DNA of 64,000 nt from Microbacterium sp. SY138 (lineage in GTDB: Bacteria > Actinomycetota > Actinomycetes > Actinomycetales > Microbacteriaceae). The translations under genes were made by a program, and so were the position numbers. Shown here in pieces: positions 1 to 8,361 of this stretch. Each line of letters begins with the position of its first letter. Within the stretch, counting starts at the first letter, position 1. The notes beneath the pieces were generated by a model, which made no database searches, was not told the DNA's origin, and saw only the letters and a list, made by a program, of their open reading frames with translations. The stretch lies in contig NZ_CP155793.1 in the NCBI RefSeq assembly GCF_039729145.1, positions 2,790,001 to 2,854,000 of the forward strand, written 5' to 3'.

Positions 1-1256
1 CGTTGCAACTCGCCACCCGACAGGGTCGGGGTGGTTCGACTTAACGACAGATACCCGAGGCCAAGATCGGTCAGTGGGCGGAGTCGCTCGATCACCCCGG
101 AAGCGAGCCGGGACGCAGCGGCGCGCTTCTCCGGCGAACGGTTCGCGGTGCGGCGCACATCGGGTGCGGCGGCGTGCGCGGACCCTCCGGCGGCGATGCG
201 CTGCTCCGTGGCTGCGCGACGGGAATTGGCATGCAGCACAGCACCATTCGGAACGGTCTCGGCCTGTCGCGCTCCCGCGACAACGTCGGAGAGCATGTCA
301 GCAAGCTCTCGAAGCGGCAACTGCGAGAACTCCGCGATGTCCAGGCCCTCGAACGTGACCGAGAGCGCTTCAGGCTTCAGCCGCTTCCCGTGACAGACCG
401 GGCACAGGGCAGCGTCGAGGTACTGCGCGACGCGACGCTTCATCGACGCGCTCTTCGAGTTCGCGAATGTGTCCAACACATACCGGCGGGCTCCGACGAA
501 GGTGCCCGAGTAGCTCGGCTCGACCCCGGCCTTGGTCGCGGCGCGAGCCTCAGCAAGCGTCAACCGGGAGTGGACCGGAACGAACGGAGTCTCATCCGTG
601 TAAAGGATCCAGTCCCGGTCTTTTCGTGGCAGATCTTTCCATGGCACGTCAACGTCATAGCCGAGGGCCACCAACACGTCGCGGAGCTGGTGTCCGTGCC
701 ATGCCGTCGGCCAGGACGCGATCGCGCGCTCCCGGATCGTGAGCGACGGATCCGGCACCATCCGCTCCTCGGGCACCGCGTAGACACGACCAATGCCGTG
801 ACACTCCGGGCAGGCCCCCTGCACCGTGTTCGCAGAAAAGTCCTCCGCGTAGAGCATCGGCTGCCCATCCGGATAGTCCCCGGCGCGGGAGTACAGCATC
901 CGCACGAGACTGGACACCGTGGTGATGCTTCCCACCGTGGACCGGGCACTGCGTCCTCCACGCTGCTGCTGCAACGCCACGGCCGGCGGCATCCCGGTGA
1001 TGGAGTCAACATTGGGAACACCCGCCTGGTCGATCAGACGGCGAGCGTACGGCGCCACCGACTCCAAATACCGTCGCTGCGACTCCGCGTACAGCGTCCC
1101 AAACGCCAACGATGACTTCCCGGAACCCGACACACCCGTGAACACCACTAACGAGTCCCGCGGAACGGAGAGGTCCACATTCCGCAGGTTGTGCTCCCGA
1201 GCACCCAAGACCCGAACCTGCGCGTCGGCGGCGAGTGAAGAATCAGACGAAGTCAT
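1..1256 (-). CDS. uvrA-like: UvrA-type excinuclease ABC ATPase, N-terminal part (cut by window edge)
   Basis: UvrA-family ATP-binding protein, about 418 residues seen from an ATG at 1256; the C-terminal part lies outside the window. The N-terminus has a Walker A motif GVSGSGKSS near residue 43, the UvrA strand AREHNLRNVDL and two zinc-type CxxC pairs (ACPECHGIGR and LCPVCHGKRL). The last visible residues are the ABC signature LSGGELQR at bases 1-25. UvrA proteins recognise bulky DNA lesions with UvrB and UvrC. Many actinobacteria also have shorter UvrA paralogues linked to drug resistance. The insertion region between the zinc motifs looks short, so this may be such a paralogue rather than the repair protein; the total length would decide. 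Leftward gene, 97 bp beyond the end of the LuxR regulator. Confidence 0.85.
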   Translation of the reverse strand, partial: MTSSDSSLAADAQVRVLGAREHNLRNVDLSVPRDSLVVFTGVSGSGKSSLAFGTLYAESQRRYLESVAPYARRLIDQAGVPNVDSITGMPPAVALQQQRGGRSARSTVGSITTVSSLVRMLYSRAGDYPDGQPMLYAEDFSANTVQGACPECHGIGRVYAVPEERMVPDPSLTIRERAIASWPTAWHGHQLRDVLVALGYDVDVPWKDLPRKDRDWILYTDETPFVPVHSRLTLAEARAATKAGVEPSYSGTFVGARRYVLDTFANSKSASMKRRVAQYLDAALCPVCHGKRLKPEALSVTFEGLDIAEFSQLPLRELADMLSDVVAGARQAETVPNGAVLHANSRRAATEQRIAAGGSAHAAAPDVRRTANRSPEKRAAASRLASGVIERLRPLTDLGLGYLSLSRTTPTLSGGELQ

Positions 1257-1352
1257 GACCAGATCGTACTGACCTGTGAGCAGCTTCGCTTTGTGTCGTC
1301 GTTTTCGCTGCGATCGGTGTCGGGTTAGACCACGGGTGACCGCTGGTGAAAA

Positions 1353-2177
1353 TCAGATCGACGTTGCAATAAGCTGCGCCCGATTGCGCGCGCCGACCTT
1401 CCGGAGAAGGTTCGACACATGGAACTTCACCGTGTTGACGGAGATGAGGAGCTCTTCCGCGATTTCGGCATTGCGCGCTCCCGATGCGAGAAGCCGTAGC
1501 ACATCTCGTTCGCGCATGGAGAGTTGTGAGAATTCCGGAAGTGGCTCGGGTTCCGCCGGCGGATCGAGGGGGAGCCGGATGTCTACTGAGGACCCCCAGC
1601 CGGGTGTTGAGGAGACCGAAATCGCGCCGTCGAGGGCTGTGACGCGTTCGACGATTGGGCGGATCGAGTCGTCGTGTGCGGAAAGTTCGCCGGCCCCGTC
1701 ATCTCGGATGCCGATCAGGAGATTCAGGCCGTCGCAGTCCCACTGGATGCGCACCCGCCGAGCCTCGCTGTGATCCGCGAATGCGAGCACCGAGCTGCGG
1801 ACGATGGCGCGCGCCGCGTGCGCGACCTCTCCTGGGAGTGCCCGACCGGTCGCGGGCGGCTCAACGAACTGCACGTCGAGATCGCCGAACCGGACGAGGG
1901 GGAGCAGGTCGCTCTGCAGCCGGGCGAACGCACCGACGACGGGTTCGAGGATGCTGCTGCGTTCCTGATCGGTAACAGCGCGCAGCCCGATCAAGGCGCT
2001 CGTTGCCGCCTCGATCGCCATGTTGCGTGCTGCGCGGTCATCGAGGCGGGGCGATCGCAGAAGCGCGAGCATAGATTCGAGCGTGATCGCGTGCCGGTCA
2101 GCATGTTCGGCGACGATTCGCGCGTGGTCGGCGACATGCTGACGTGACGCGGGCGACGCCAGTTCGGTGAGGTCCAT
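1353..2177 (-). CDS. LuxR-family regulator with histidine-kinase-like ATPase domain
   Basis: 274 residues. The middle (about 110-205) resembles a HATPase fold: an N-box-like ARAIVRSSVLAFADHS, a G1-like IRDDGAG and a G2-like TPGWGSS. The last 65 residues are a LuxR/NarL HTH (LSMRERDVLRLLASG...NTVKFHVSNLLRKVGARNR). No phospho-acceptor His box and no receiver domain are visible, so it looks like a one-protein fusion of a kinase ATPase core with a DNA-binding domain. It is divergent from phi-hps, and the 100 bp between them hold a nested inverted repeat, which suggests it controls that pair. The ligand is unknown. The ATG at 2177 is the only start before the repeat. Confidence 0.8.
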   Translation of the reverse strand: MDLTELASPASRQHVADHARIVAEHADRHAITLESMLALLRSPRLDDRAARNMAIEAATSALIGLRAVTDQERSSILEPVVGAFARLQSDLLPLVRFGDLDVQFVEPPATGRALPGEVAHAARAIVRSSVLAFADHSEARRVRIQWDCDGLNLLIGIRDDGAGELSAHDDSIRPIVERVTALDGAISVSSTPGWGSSVDIRLPLDPPAEPEPLPEFSQLSMRERDVLRLLASGARNAEIAEELLISVNTVKFHVSNLLRKVGARNRAQLIATSI

Positions 2178-2185
2178 GGTGGCAA

Positions 2186-2221
2186 CCTACCCACTCAGGT
2201 AGGCCTATGCCTACGGGTAGG
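2186..2221. promoter_or_regulatory. Nested inverted repeat between luxR-type gene and phi-hps
   Basis: The sequence reads CCTACCC-5-GGTAGG-4-CCTAC-GGGTAGG. The outer arms CCTACCC (2186-2192) and GGGTAGG (2215-2221) pair, and the inner GTAGGC/GCCTAC arms pair around CTAT. The result is several copies of CTACC/GGTAG on both strands within 36 bp. It lies 9 bp upstream of the regulator ATG and 57 bp upstream of the phi ATG. This is the expected position for an operator shared by the divergent genes. Function is inferred from symmetry and position only. Confidence 0.6.
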
Positions 2222-2277
2222 TGGGCCTGCTCCTTTGCGGGGGAGCCAACGCGACCGACGGCCGTGATGATAGAGCG

Positions 2278-2856
2278 ATGGATGTCCTCGAAATCGGTGT
2301 GGGTGACTCGCTCAGCTGCATCGCCCGCGAACTCGAACTCGCCACCCACAGACTGATAGCTCGCGACCCGGCGGGATTGGCGGAGCTCGCGGATATCGTC
2401 GGCGCTGCTCCGCGAGTCTTCGTGCTGGGTGCAGGCCGATCGGGGCTCGCGCTGCGAATGACCGCGATGCGACTCATGCATCTTGGCCTGGCCGTCCACG
2501 TCGTCGGGGAGGTCACCGCTCCTGCGATCGAACCAGGTGACTTGCTCCTCGCTGCCAGCGGTTCCGGAACGACGGGCGGCATCGTGCGCGCGGCACAGAC
2601 TGCCGTCGATGCTGGCGCCCGGGTGGCGGCTGTTACAACAGTCCCAGAATCTCCGCTCGCAACGCTGGCAGCCGTCACGATAGTCGTGCCGGCTGCCGGC
2701 AAGCTTGATCGCTCTGAAGCGGCATCTGAGCAGTATGCCGGCAGTCTCTTCGAGCAATTGGTCGTTGTCCTCGGCGACGCGCTTTTCCACACACTCTGGC
2801 GCCGCTCCGGCTTGACCGCTGATGATCTCTGGCCTCGCCACGCAAATCTCGAATGA
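2278..2856 (+). CDS. hxlB: 6-phospho-3-hexuloisomerase
   Basis: Isomerises D-arabino-hex-3-ulose 6-phosphate to fructose 6-phosphate, the second step of the ribulose monophosphate (RuMP) route of formaldehyde fixation; cytosolic. The protein is 192 residues with a SIS fold: the phosphosugar loop VLGAGRSGLALRMTAMRLMH is near residues 50-70, followed by GDLLLAASGSGTTGGIV and the family-typical EQYAGSLFEQLVVVLGD near the C-terminus. An upstream in-frame GTG at 2221 would overlap the operator, so the ATG at 2278 is preferred; its ribosome site is weak. It precedes hps by 28 bp, forming a two-gene operon. Confidence 0.9.
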   Translation: MDVLEIGVGDSLSCIARELELATHRLIARDPAGLAELADIVGAAPRVFVLGAGRSGLALRMTAMRLMHLGLAVHVVGEVTAPAIEPGDLLLAASGSGTTGGIVRAAQTAVDAGARVAAVTTVPESPLATLAAVTIVVPAAGKLDRSEAASEQYAGSLFEQLVVVLGDALFHTLWRRSGLTADDLWPRHANLE

Positions 2857-2884
2857 CTCAAACCACTGCACGAAAGGAATCCAA

Positions 2885-3508
2885 ATGAAACTGCAGTTTG
2901 CCATGGACACCCTCTCCACCGAGGCCGCCCTCGAACTCGCTGCTGCCGCCGCGCCGCACGTCGACATCCTCGAGCTCGGTACCCCGCTTATCAAGAGTGC
3001 TGGCCTTTCGGCGATCACGGCGATCAAGAAGGCCCACCCCGACAAGGTCGTCTTCGCCGACCTCAAGACGATGGATGCCGGCGAGCTCGAGGCTGATATG
3101 GCCTTCACTGCGGGTGCCGATCTCGTGACGGTCCTCGGTAGCGCCGGTGACAGCACGATTGCCGGTGCCGTGAAGGCGGCGAAGAAGCACGGTAAGGGCG
3201 TTGTCGTCGATCTCATCGGCGTGAGCGACAAGGCGAAGCGTGCGAAAGAGGTCGTTGCACTCGGAGCAGAGTTCGTCGAGATGCACGCGGGCCTCGACGA
3301 GCAGGCCGAAGAGGGTTTCGCCTTTGCCACCCTGCTCGAGGACGGCAAAGCTTCGGGCGTGCCGTTCTCAGTCGCAGGCGGCATCAATAGCTCGACGATC
3401 GCTTCGGTGCAGGAATCTGGTGCGGAGGTGGCTGTGGCGGGAGGCGCGATCTACGGCGCTCCCGATGTCGGTGCTGCCGCCGCGGAACTCCGTGCAGCCA
3501 TCGTCTGA
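2885..3508 (+). CDS. hxlA: 3-hexulose-6-phosphate synthase
   Basis: Condenses formaldehyde with ribulose 5-phosphate to hexulose 6-phosphate, the first RuMP step, used for methylotrophic assimilation or formaldehyde detoxification. The protein is 207 residues with an OMP-decarboxylase-type TIM barrel: MKLQFAMDTLS at the N-terminus, ELGTPLIKSAG, the catalytic-strand pattern FADLKTMDAGELEADMAF near 60-75, EFVEMHAGLDEQ, and the phosphate-binding VAGGINSSTI and VAVAGGAIYG near the end. The ATG at 2885 follows AAAGGAAT at ideal spacing. It is transcribed with phi; the strong stem-loop at 3718 may end the message. Confidence 0.93.
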   Translation: MKLQFAMDTLSTEAALELAAAAAPHVDILELGTPLIKSAGLSAITAIKKAHPDKVVFADLKTMDAGELEADMAFTAGADLVTVLGSAGDSTIAGAVKAAKKHGKGVVVDLIGVSDKAKRAKEVVALGAEFVEMHAGLDEQAEEGFAFATLLEDGKASGVPFSVAGGINSSTIASVQESGAEVAVAGGAIYGAPDVGAAAAELRAAIV

Positions 3509-3717
3509 CGACCTAGGTCTTGCCACCCACACGCACAGAGAGCGAATCAGCCGAAAACCCCGGCCGGAACCCGGTTTCGCACCACCTTTTCGGCAGACGT
3601 AATCGCGGCCCGCTCGCAACTCATCGGCTCAAGTTCTCGACAAGTCGAGCGATACAGTGCACGTCCGCGGGAAATCATCAGTTCCGCTTGCGTCAACGAT
3701 TCCCGATCGTGGTGGCG

Positions 3718-3765
3718 AGGACGATGCCCCAGCCTGCTGTTCTCTCGTGGGAGGGGCATCGTCCT
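3718..3765. terminator. Strong stem-loop between hps and the leftward alcohol dehydrogenase
   Basis: A 13-bp perfect stem, AGGACGATGCCCC against GGGGCATCGTCCT, with a 22-nt loop. It lies between convergent genes, 209 bp after hps and 13 bp after the alcohol dehydrogenase stop, so it probably serves both as a bidirectional terminator without a clear T tract. The rest of the 3509-3778 gap shows no gene. A related stem with GATGCCCCG/CGGGGCATC occurs at 10622-10659. Confidence 0.7.
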
Positions 3766-3778
3766 GGCCGTTCGGCGC

Positions 3779-4822
3779 TCAGCCCTTCGAGGAGGGTGCT
3801 CCCGGGACCAGCACGGCCCGTCCGGGGATCTGACCGGTGGCGAGGCGTTCGAACACTTCGTTGATTTCCGAAAGTGGGTGTCGTTCAATCGCCGATACCA
3901 GGCGCCCAGAGCGGGCTAGCGCGAGTACCTCCTCGAGTTCATTCCGGGTACCCCAGTTGCTCGTCATCATCGCTGCTTCGGCGGCGAAGCGGAAGAACGA
4001 GAACGGGAAGCTGCCGCCCGCGAGCCCGACGAGCACAAAGACACCGAGCCGGTCCACCGCTCCAGCGCCAAGGGCCATGGTCGTGTCGATTCCGACAAAG
4101 TCGAGAACAGCCGCTACCCCGTCCCGGCCGGCGGCAGTGCGAATCTGTTCCGCGGCATCAGCATCTCGGGGGTCGACGGTGACGTCGGCGCCGAGCTCGC
4201 GTGCGGTCTGACGCTTCTTCTCGTCGGTGTCGACGACAATCACCTTTGCAGGGGAGAGCAGCTTCAGGAATTGGACTCCGTACTGGCCGAGCCCTCCAGC
4301 GCCGATCAAGACCGCGCTAGTGCCGGGCACGAGGTGTGGCAGTGCCTTCTTGACCGCCGAGTAAGGCGTAAGGGCTGCATCGGTGAGAGCGGCTGCTTCT
4401 ACAGGGTCGAGTCCGTCTGCCGGAAGCAAATGCCGCACGGACGGCACGACCATGTACTCCGCATACCCGCCTGCTGGGCCCATGCCGCCCCACAGGAATG
4501 TGTTGCAGAGCTGTTCCTTGCCTCCCAGGCAGAAACGGCAGTGACCGCAGCCCCAGCCGCCGAACACGACGACCGCGTCGCCGACCTCGAACCCGTTGCC
4601 TTCTGCGCCGGGACCGAAGGATTCGATCCAGCCTGCATTCTCATGACCCAAGGTGTGGGGGAAAGCGACACCCGGAATCTCGCCGGACTTGACGTGCAGG
4701 TCGGAGTGGCAAGCCCCGGATCCGCCGATTCGTATCAGGACCTCCCCAGGCCCAGGTTCTGGAGTCGGGATGTCCTCGATGACGAAATCCGACCTTACTT
4801 CGTTCAGTCGTGCTGCTTTCAT
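3779..4822 (-). CDS. Zinc-dependent NAD(P) alcohol dehydrogenase
   Basis: Medium-chain dehydrogenase of 347 residues. Catalytic zinc ligands appear as GACHSDLHV (Cys about 38) and GHENAGWIESFG (His about 60). The structural zinc lobe has the pattern CGHCRFCLGGKEQLC, and the Rossmann motif is VLIGAGGLGQYGVQ near 170. It would oxidise a short or medium alcohol to an aldehyde in the cytosol. Its place between the RuMP genes and a TetR regulator suggests alcohol- or formaldehyde-linked metabolism, but the substrate is not readable. The start at 4822 follows AAAAGGAAG. It is 124 bp downstream of the tetR-type gene on the same strand, so co-regulation is possible. Confidence 0.88.
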   Translation of the reverse strand: MKAARLNEVRSDFVIEDIPTPEPGPGEVLIRIGGSGACHSDLHVKSGEIPGVAFPHTLGHENAGWIESFGPGAEGNGFEVGDAVVVFGGWGCGHCRFCLGGKEQLCNTFLWGGMGPAGGYAEYMVVPSVRHLLPADGLDPVEAAALTDAALTPYSAVKKALPHLVPGTSAVLIGAGGLGQYGVQFLKLLSPAKVIVVDTDEKKRQTARELGADVTVDPRDADAAEQIRTAAGRDGVAAVLDFVGIDTTMALGAGAVDRLGVFVLVGLAGGSFPFSFFRFAAEAAMMTSNWGTRNELEEVLALARSGRLVSAIERHPLSEINEVFERLATGQIPGRAVLVPGAPSSKG

Positions 4823-4946
4823 GATGTGCTTCCTTTTCTGTTCACAGATACGCCATTAGCGGGCCTTGTTGGGGATGGTGGTTTGCGGTCGCCTGGTTGC
4901 CCTGCGGTCGCAGGAGGCGACTCGTCGAAGCGCCAGTGTTGTTCGA

Positions 4947-5603
4947 TCAGGGCGTTGAGTTCGCACCTCCCATCGACGTCAGGTTCGCGTGGCGCGGCGG
5001 GCTGCCCACCTCGAGGAGACGGCGTGGGGTGGCAATGAGAGGTCCCGACGTGAATTGTGCGAGGGTCCGCACGTAAGCGATCTCCGGATCAGCGCCCGCT
5101 GTGACCATGTCCTCGAGGGCGATCCGAATCGAACTCGCCACGGCTGCGGCAGCCGCGCGGGCGGCGACAGAGTCCGCCGCCAACCCGAGCCGGGGCGCCA
5201 ACACGGGCGCGACCGACAGCTCACCGTCATGTACCCTTCTCATGAACACCGACCACATCTCCGAGTTGCGGAACACGAGCGGAAACAGCTGCAAAGTGCG
5301 CTCGGCCGATTCGCCCAGCAAGCTTGCCCGGAACGCCAGGCGCAGCACCTCCGTCAAGGCGATGTCTGGATCCGTTTCGACGATCACCGCGTTGAAACGT
5401 CGAATGGACCAGTCGAACACTGGCCCAACCGACTCAGCCTTGACCGGAAAGTACCGATAAAACGTTCGCTGCGAAATGCCGATCTCGCTCGCGATCTCTG
5501 TGATCGTCAGGTCGGTGGTGCCGCGGGCGCTGAACAGTGCGCAGCACTGTTCAGATGCGCGAAGGCGCGCGCCCTCTCGCGGCTCGATTTCGCACTCCAT
5601 CAT
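4947..5603 (-). CDS. TetR-family transcriptional regulator
   Basis: 218 residues from the ATG at 5603 (a second ATG follows immediately). The N-terminal HTH is typical of TetR: LTITEIASEIGISQRTFYRYFPVKAE near residues 30-58. The C-terminal half is alpha-helical, as for a ligand-binding domain. The longer open frame starting upstream, at 5699, carries non-conserved sequence, so the ATG pair is preferred although no good ribosome site is seen. It lies directly upstream of the zinc alcohol dehydrogenase in the same direction and probably regulates it. The ligand is unknown. Confidence 0.85.
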   Translation of the reverse strand: MMECEIEPREGARLRASEQCCALFSARGTTDLTITEIASEIGISQRTFYRYFPVKAESVGPVFDWSIRRFNAVIVETDPDIALTEVLRLAFRASLLGESAERTLQLFPLVFRNSEMWSVFMRRVHDGELSVAPVLAPRLGLAADSVAARAAAAAVASSIRIALEDMVTAGADPEIAYVRTLAQFTSGPLIATPRRLLEVGSPPRHANLTSMGGANSTP

Positions 5604-5764
5604 GGGGGTGATGCTACAGCTGCCTGGCAGAAACTGCCACGGCCTACCTAGGTGCGAAGTCTCCCTCGCTGAAGGTTCCGCTCTGCAGCAGATCTCCAAT
5701 CACATCCGGCCCTCAGTTCCCGCCGGCATTGCTGCCTTCGTGTCGGGCTGCGCACGCTAAGACC

Positions 5765-5911
5765 TCACTGCCTCTTCTTCAGCGACGGCCCTACAGGTTC
5801 CGCGATCTTCACGATGATGTCTCGCACCGGTGCCTCCGCCGTGCTGAACCCTCCGCGAGGGGCAAGCGTCGGGCTCACCTGGTCGAGTTCTGCGAATGTC
5901 ACGCCATGCAT
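5765..5911 (-). pseudogene. Short unidentified coding remnant in a 617-bp gap
   Basis: Between the TetR gene and the FAD oxidase (5604-6220) no full gene is seen. On the minus strand a 48-codon frame from the ATG at 5911 reads like genuine protein (GVTFAELDQVSPTLAPRGGF, then VRDIIVKIAEPVGPSLKK before TGA). The frame stays open for about 12 codons upstream, up to a TAG. I do not recognise the family. It is most likely the C-terminal end of a decayed gene, but a small intact gene cannot be excluded. The remainder of the gap shows only the stem-loop at 6185. Confidence 0.3.
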
Positions 5912-6184
5912 AGCCGGGACGAGAAGGCTTCGGCGGAGCAAGGCGCTCTATTCATTGCTCCCTGTTCTCCCGTCGGCACGTTGGACCCGATTACCTCCGG
6001 TTGGGTGGCCGATCACGTGTGATCGATCTTGAACCCGCCGCGGGCGACACCAGCGGGACCGTGGTTGCAGCTGGTACGCCCGCCCTCGTCGCGGATAAGG
6101 GCGTCGGTGCTTCCGCGGGCTGCCTCACCGCCGCACTGCAGGCAGCCACCGACGTGACCCCCAGGTGACGAGTGTGTCGGCCAG

Positions 6185-6208
6185 AATCGCGGGTCACCCC
6201 CCGCGATT
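6185..6208. terminator. Stem-loop after the FAD oxidase gene
   Basis: AATCGCGG pairs perfectly with CCGCGATT around an 8-nt loop. It lies 12 bp beyond the stop codon of the leftward FAD oxidase gene. Position and symmetry suggest a rho-independent-type terminator, although no T run follows. Confidence 0.55.
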
Positions 6209-6220
6209 GGGAGACACTCT

Positions 6221-7351
6221 CTAGCTCTGGGCCTCGCCGAGGCGCGCTTCGGGCGTGAGCTCGGCGCGGAGACCGCCGCCGGTCGCAGCCCGGGCAAGAG
6301 CGCGACCCAGCGCAGGTGCCTGTTTGAACAGATTGTGACCGGCCACAAAAAGGACAGAGCCTGCCTCCCACACGGCTACGCCGTCCTCACTCCACGGGAG
6401 GTCGGTCACCCAGCAGTGAAGGAAGTCGCGCGGCTCTGGGTGGAGACCGGGCAGCGCCCGTATCACGTATTCGCGTGCGCGTTCGTCCAGCGATCGAATC
6501 GCCGCCGGGTCGATGAAAGTTCCGTCGTCGCGGACGCCGACGGTCTCGCTGAGTCCGACCGAATAGCTGCTGTTGCCCGGTAGCGGCGTCGCGTAGACGC
6601 CGACTTCGCCGAAGACGCCGCTGCTGTCCTGCAGGCACGCGACTCGTTCCGGGGCGGCGGCTTTCACGTCGAAGGTCAACCTGACGTGTGCGGCAAGGCG
6701 AACCGGCAGCGACAGGCCGACGCTGCGTGCTAGACGGGCGGTTTCGCGGCCGGCGCACACGATCACCTTGGAGTAAACAGCCCGGTCGGTGATGCTGCGC
6801 ACCTCGACCGTCCCGTCGGCGCGGGGATCGATGGAGATGACCTCACCGGTGGTGACCGCATCTGCGAGGGCACCCGTGAGTGCCGTGATCGCGGCGCGGG
6901 TGCGGATCGCGCCGCCCGACTCGTCGAGCACCGCTGGCCCCGAGTACCCAGCAAGCAGCGGCATCCGCTGGGCGACCTCGGCCGCATCGATCTCGTGCGC
7001 TTCCACGCCGCCGACCTGGTCGAGCACCCGCAGCCGCGCCAGTGCGCTGTCTCCGATCGCCAGGACACCGTCTGATGAGACCAGCTCGACGTCGAAGTGT
7101 TCGGACCACTCATCCCATACGCCGCGGCTTTCGCGCGCGAAAGCGACGAGTCGCGGGTCGTCGTGGGCATGCCGGAAGATCCGCGACTCGCCTGCGGACT
7201 GACCCGTCCCGGGCACACCAGCCTCGTACAAGCGCACCGGTACGCCCTGCTCCCGCAGCGCGTACGCCGTCGACAGACCGACGATCCCGCCCCCGATCAC
7301 TGCTACCTCGGGTGAACGCGTCGTGGCAACGCCGTCGTCAGTTCCTGTCAT
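6221..7351 (-). CDS. FAD-dependent oxidoreductase of the DAO / sarcosine oxidase type
   Basis: 376 residues. An N-terminal FAD-binding dinucleotide motif, VAVIGGGIVGLSTAYALREQG (residues about 15-35), is followed by a glutamate ending the second strand (VRLYEAG). The SxGESRIFRHAHDD segment is characteristic of monomeric sarcosine oxidase and N-methyltryptophan oxidase, where it shapes the flavin site. A C-terminal GSVLFVAGHNLFKQAPALG contacts FAD in the family. Such enzymes oxidise N-methyl amino acids to the amine, formaldehyde and H2O2, which would supply formaldehyde to the neighbouring RuMP and dehydrogenase genes. The substrate is inferred. The usual covalent-flavin Cys is not evident; at that place the sequence reads HNLFKQAP. 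Confidence 0.8.
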   Translation of the reverse strand: MTGTDDGVATTRSPEVAVIGGGIVGLSTAYALREQGVPVRLYEAGVPGTGQSAGESRIFRHAHDDPRLVAFARESRGVWDEWSEHFDVELVSSDGVLAIGDSALARLRVLDQVGGVEAHEIDAAEVAQRMPLLAGYSGPAVLDESGGAIRTRAAITALTGALADAVTTGEVISIDPRADGTVEVRSITDRAVYSKVIVCAGRETARLARSVGLSLPVRLAAHVRLTFDVKAAAPERVACLQDSSGVFGEVGVYATPLPGNSSYSVGLSETVGVRDDGTFIDPAAIRSLDERAREYVIRALPGLHPEPRDFLHCWVTDLPWSEDGVAVWEAGSVLFVAGHNLFKQAPALGRALARAATGGGLRAELTPEARLGEAQS

Positions 7352-7390
7352 CGCGGTTCCCCGATCTGTTGGTGATTAGCGGTAGGACGC

Positions 7391-7464
7391 AAGGAAAGGG
7401 GCCGCTGCCACGACGTCAGCGGGCTGTGCAAGCCCGAAGCCACCGCGCAGCGACCCCCTTCTTT
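7391..7464. other. Long imperfect stem-loop in the gap upstream of the FAD oxidase gene
   Basis: The outer arms AAGGGGCCGCTGC and GCAGCGACCCCCTT pair with one mismatch and one bulge, and an inner hairpin GGGCTGTGCAAGCCC sits inside. The element lies between the monooxygenase-fold gene ending at 7492 and the FAD oxidase starting at 7351, all leftward. It is most simply a terminator for the upstream operon. A leader RNA structure for the oxidase is an alternative; it does not match a riboswitch class I know. Confidence 0.45.
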
Positions 7465-7491
7465 CTGGGCCAGTACTCCCGGTCCGTGGTG

Positions 7492-7794
7492 TCAGGCGGG
7501 GAGTTTGGAGCCCAGGACGTCGAGCTTCTCGATCGTCGGCTCGCTGAACAGTTTGCCCGTCTGCTCGCCGAGAGCGGTCGCAACTGCGCCGGACAGGTGC
7601 GCGTCGCGGCCGGCGTCATCGGGGAACACATCGAAGATCCCGAATGAGGACGGGCCGAGACGGATCGCGAACCACGCGGTGGTCGCCTGCTCGTCCTCAA
7701 CAAGCGCACGGCCGCTGTCAAGGAACTCCTTCACGTCGTCCTCCTTCCCGGGCAACGCCTCGAACCTGACCAGCAATCCCTTGGTGACACTCAT
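7492..7794 (-). CDS. Antibiotic biosynthesis monooxygenase (ABM)-fold protein
   Basis: 100 residues from the ATG at 7794, preceded by GAGGAG. The sequence pattern LLVRFEALPGKEDDVKEFLDSGRALVEDE, then AWFAIRLGPSSFGIFDVFPDDAGRDAHLSG, matches the dimeric ferredoxin-like ABM/YgiN family. Members act as quinol or small-molecule monooxygenases or as companions of other enzymes. The start overlaps the stop of the DJ-1/PfpI gene by ATGA, so the two are translationally coupled, and together with the formaldehyde dehydrogenase they form a three-gene leftward operon. The exact substrate is unknown. Confidence 0.78.
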   Translation of the reverse strand: MSVTKGLLVRFEALPGKEDDVKEFLDSGRALVEDEQATTAWFAIRLGPSSFGIFDVFPDDAGRDAHLSGAVATALGEQTGKLFSEPTIEKLDVLGSKLPA

Positions 7795-8360
7795 GACTTC
7801 TCCTCTTTCTCTGTCGTGGTACCGGCGAGTTGGGACACTATCGCTTCGGAGAACGCAGGCAGGTCGTCGGGCGAGCGGCTGGTGATCAGGTTCCCGTCGA
7901 CCACGACGTCCTGGTCGACAACGTCCGCACCGGCGTTGCGCAGGTCCGTTCGGATGCTCGGGAAGGACGTCAAGGTGCGACCTTCGACCACGCCGGCCTC
8001 GATCAACGTCCACGGCCCGTGACAGATCGCGGCAACGGGCTTGCCAGTTTCGACGAACTCGCGGACGAAGGAGACCGCGTCGGGGTCAACCCGGAGTTGG
8101 TCGGGGTTCACCGTACCGCCGGGGAGAAGCAGGGCGTCATAGTGGGCCACGGACGCGTCCGAGACCAACCCGTCGACGGTGAAGGTGCCTGCTGCATCCA
8201 AATCGTTCTCACGCGCCTGAATCTCACCCTCATGGATCGACAGGACCTCGGTCTTCGCACCGGCCCGTTCCAGTGCATCGCGGGGCTTCTCGAGCTCCAC
8301 TCGCTCGACCCCGTCGGCGGCGAGGATCGCGACCCTCTTGCGCTTAAGATCTGCTGCCAT
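7791..8360 (-). CDS. DJ-1/PfpI family protein
   Basis: 189 residues from the ATG at 8360; upstream in-frame sequence belongs to the previous gene. The class I glutamine amidotransferase-like fold is shown by RVAILAADGVERVEL at the N-terminus, YDALLLPGGTVNPD near 75 and the nucleophile elbow AAICHGPW with its conserved Cys near 112. This is the YhbO/YraA/PfpI subgroup, whose members are described as stress-related hydrolases or glyoxalase/deglycase-type enzymes for reactive aldehydes. The gene begins 1 bp after the formaldehyde dehydrogenase stop and overlaps the ABM gene. This fits aldehyde protection. Confidence 0.85.
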   Translation of the reverse strand: MAADLKRKRVAILAADGVERVELEKPRDALERAGAKTEVLSIHEGEIQARENDLDAAGTFTVDGLVSDASVAHYDALLLPGGTVNPDQLRVDPDAVSFVREFVETGKPVAAICHGPWTLIEAGVVEGRTLTSFPSIRTDLRNAGADVVDQDVVVDGNLITSRSPDDLPAFSEAIVSQLAGTTTEKEEKS

Positions 8361-8361
8361 C

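Noticed and set aside
7391..7464. Glycine-type riboswitch before the FAD oxidase
   Set aside because: The stem-loop lacks the conserved glycine-aptamer bulges and paired aptamer arrangement; a terminator explains it better.
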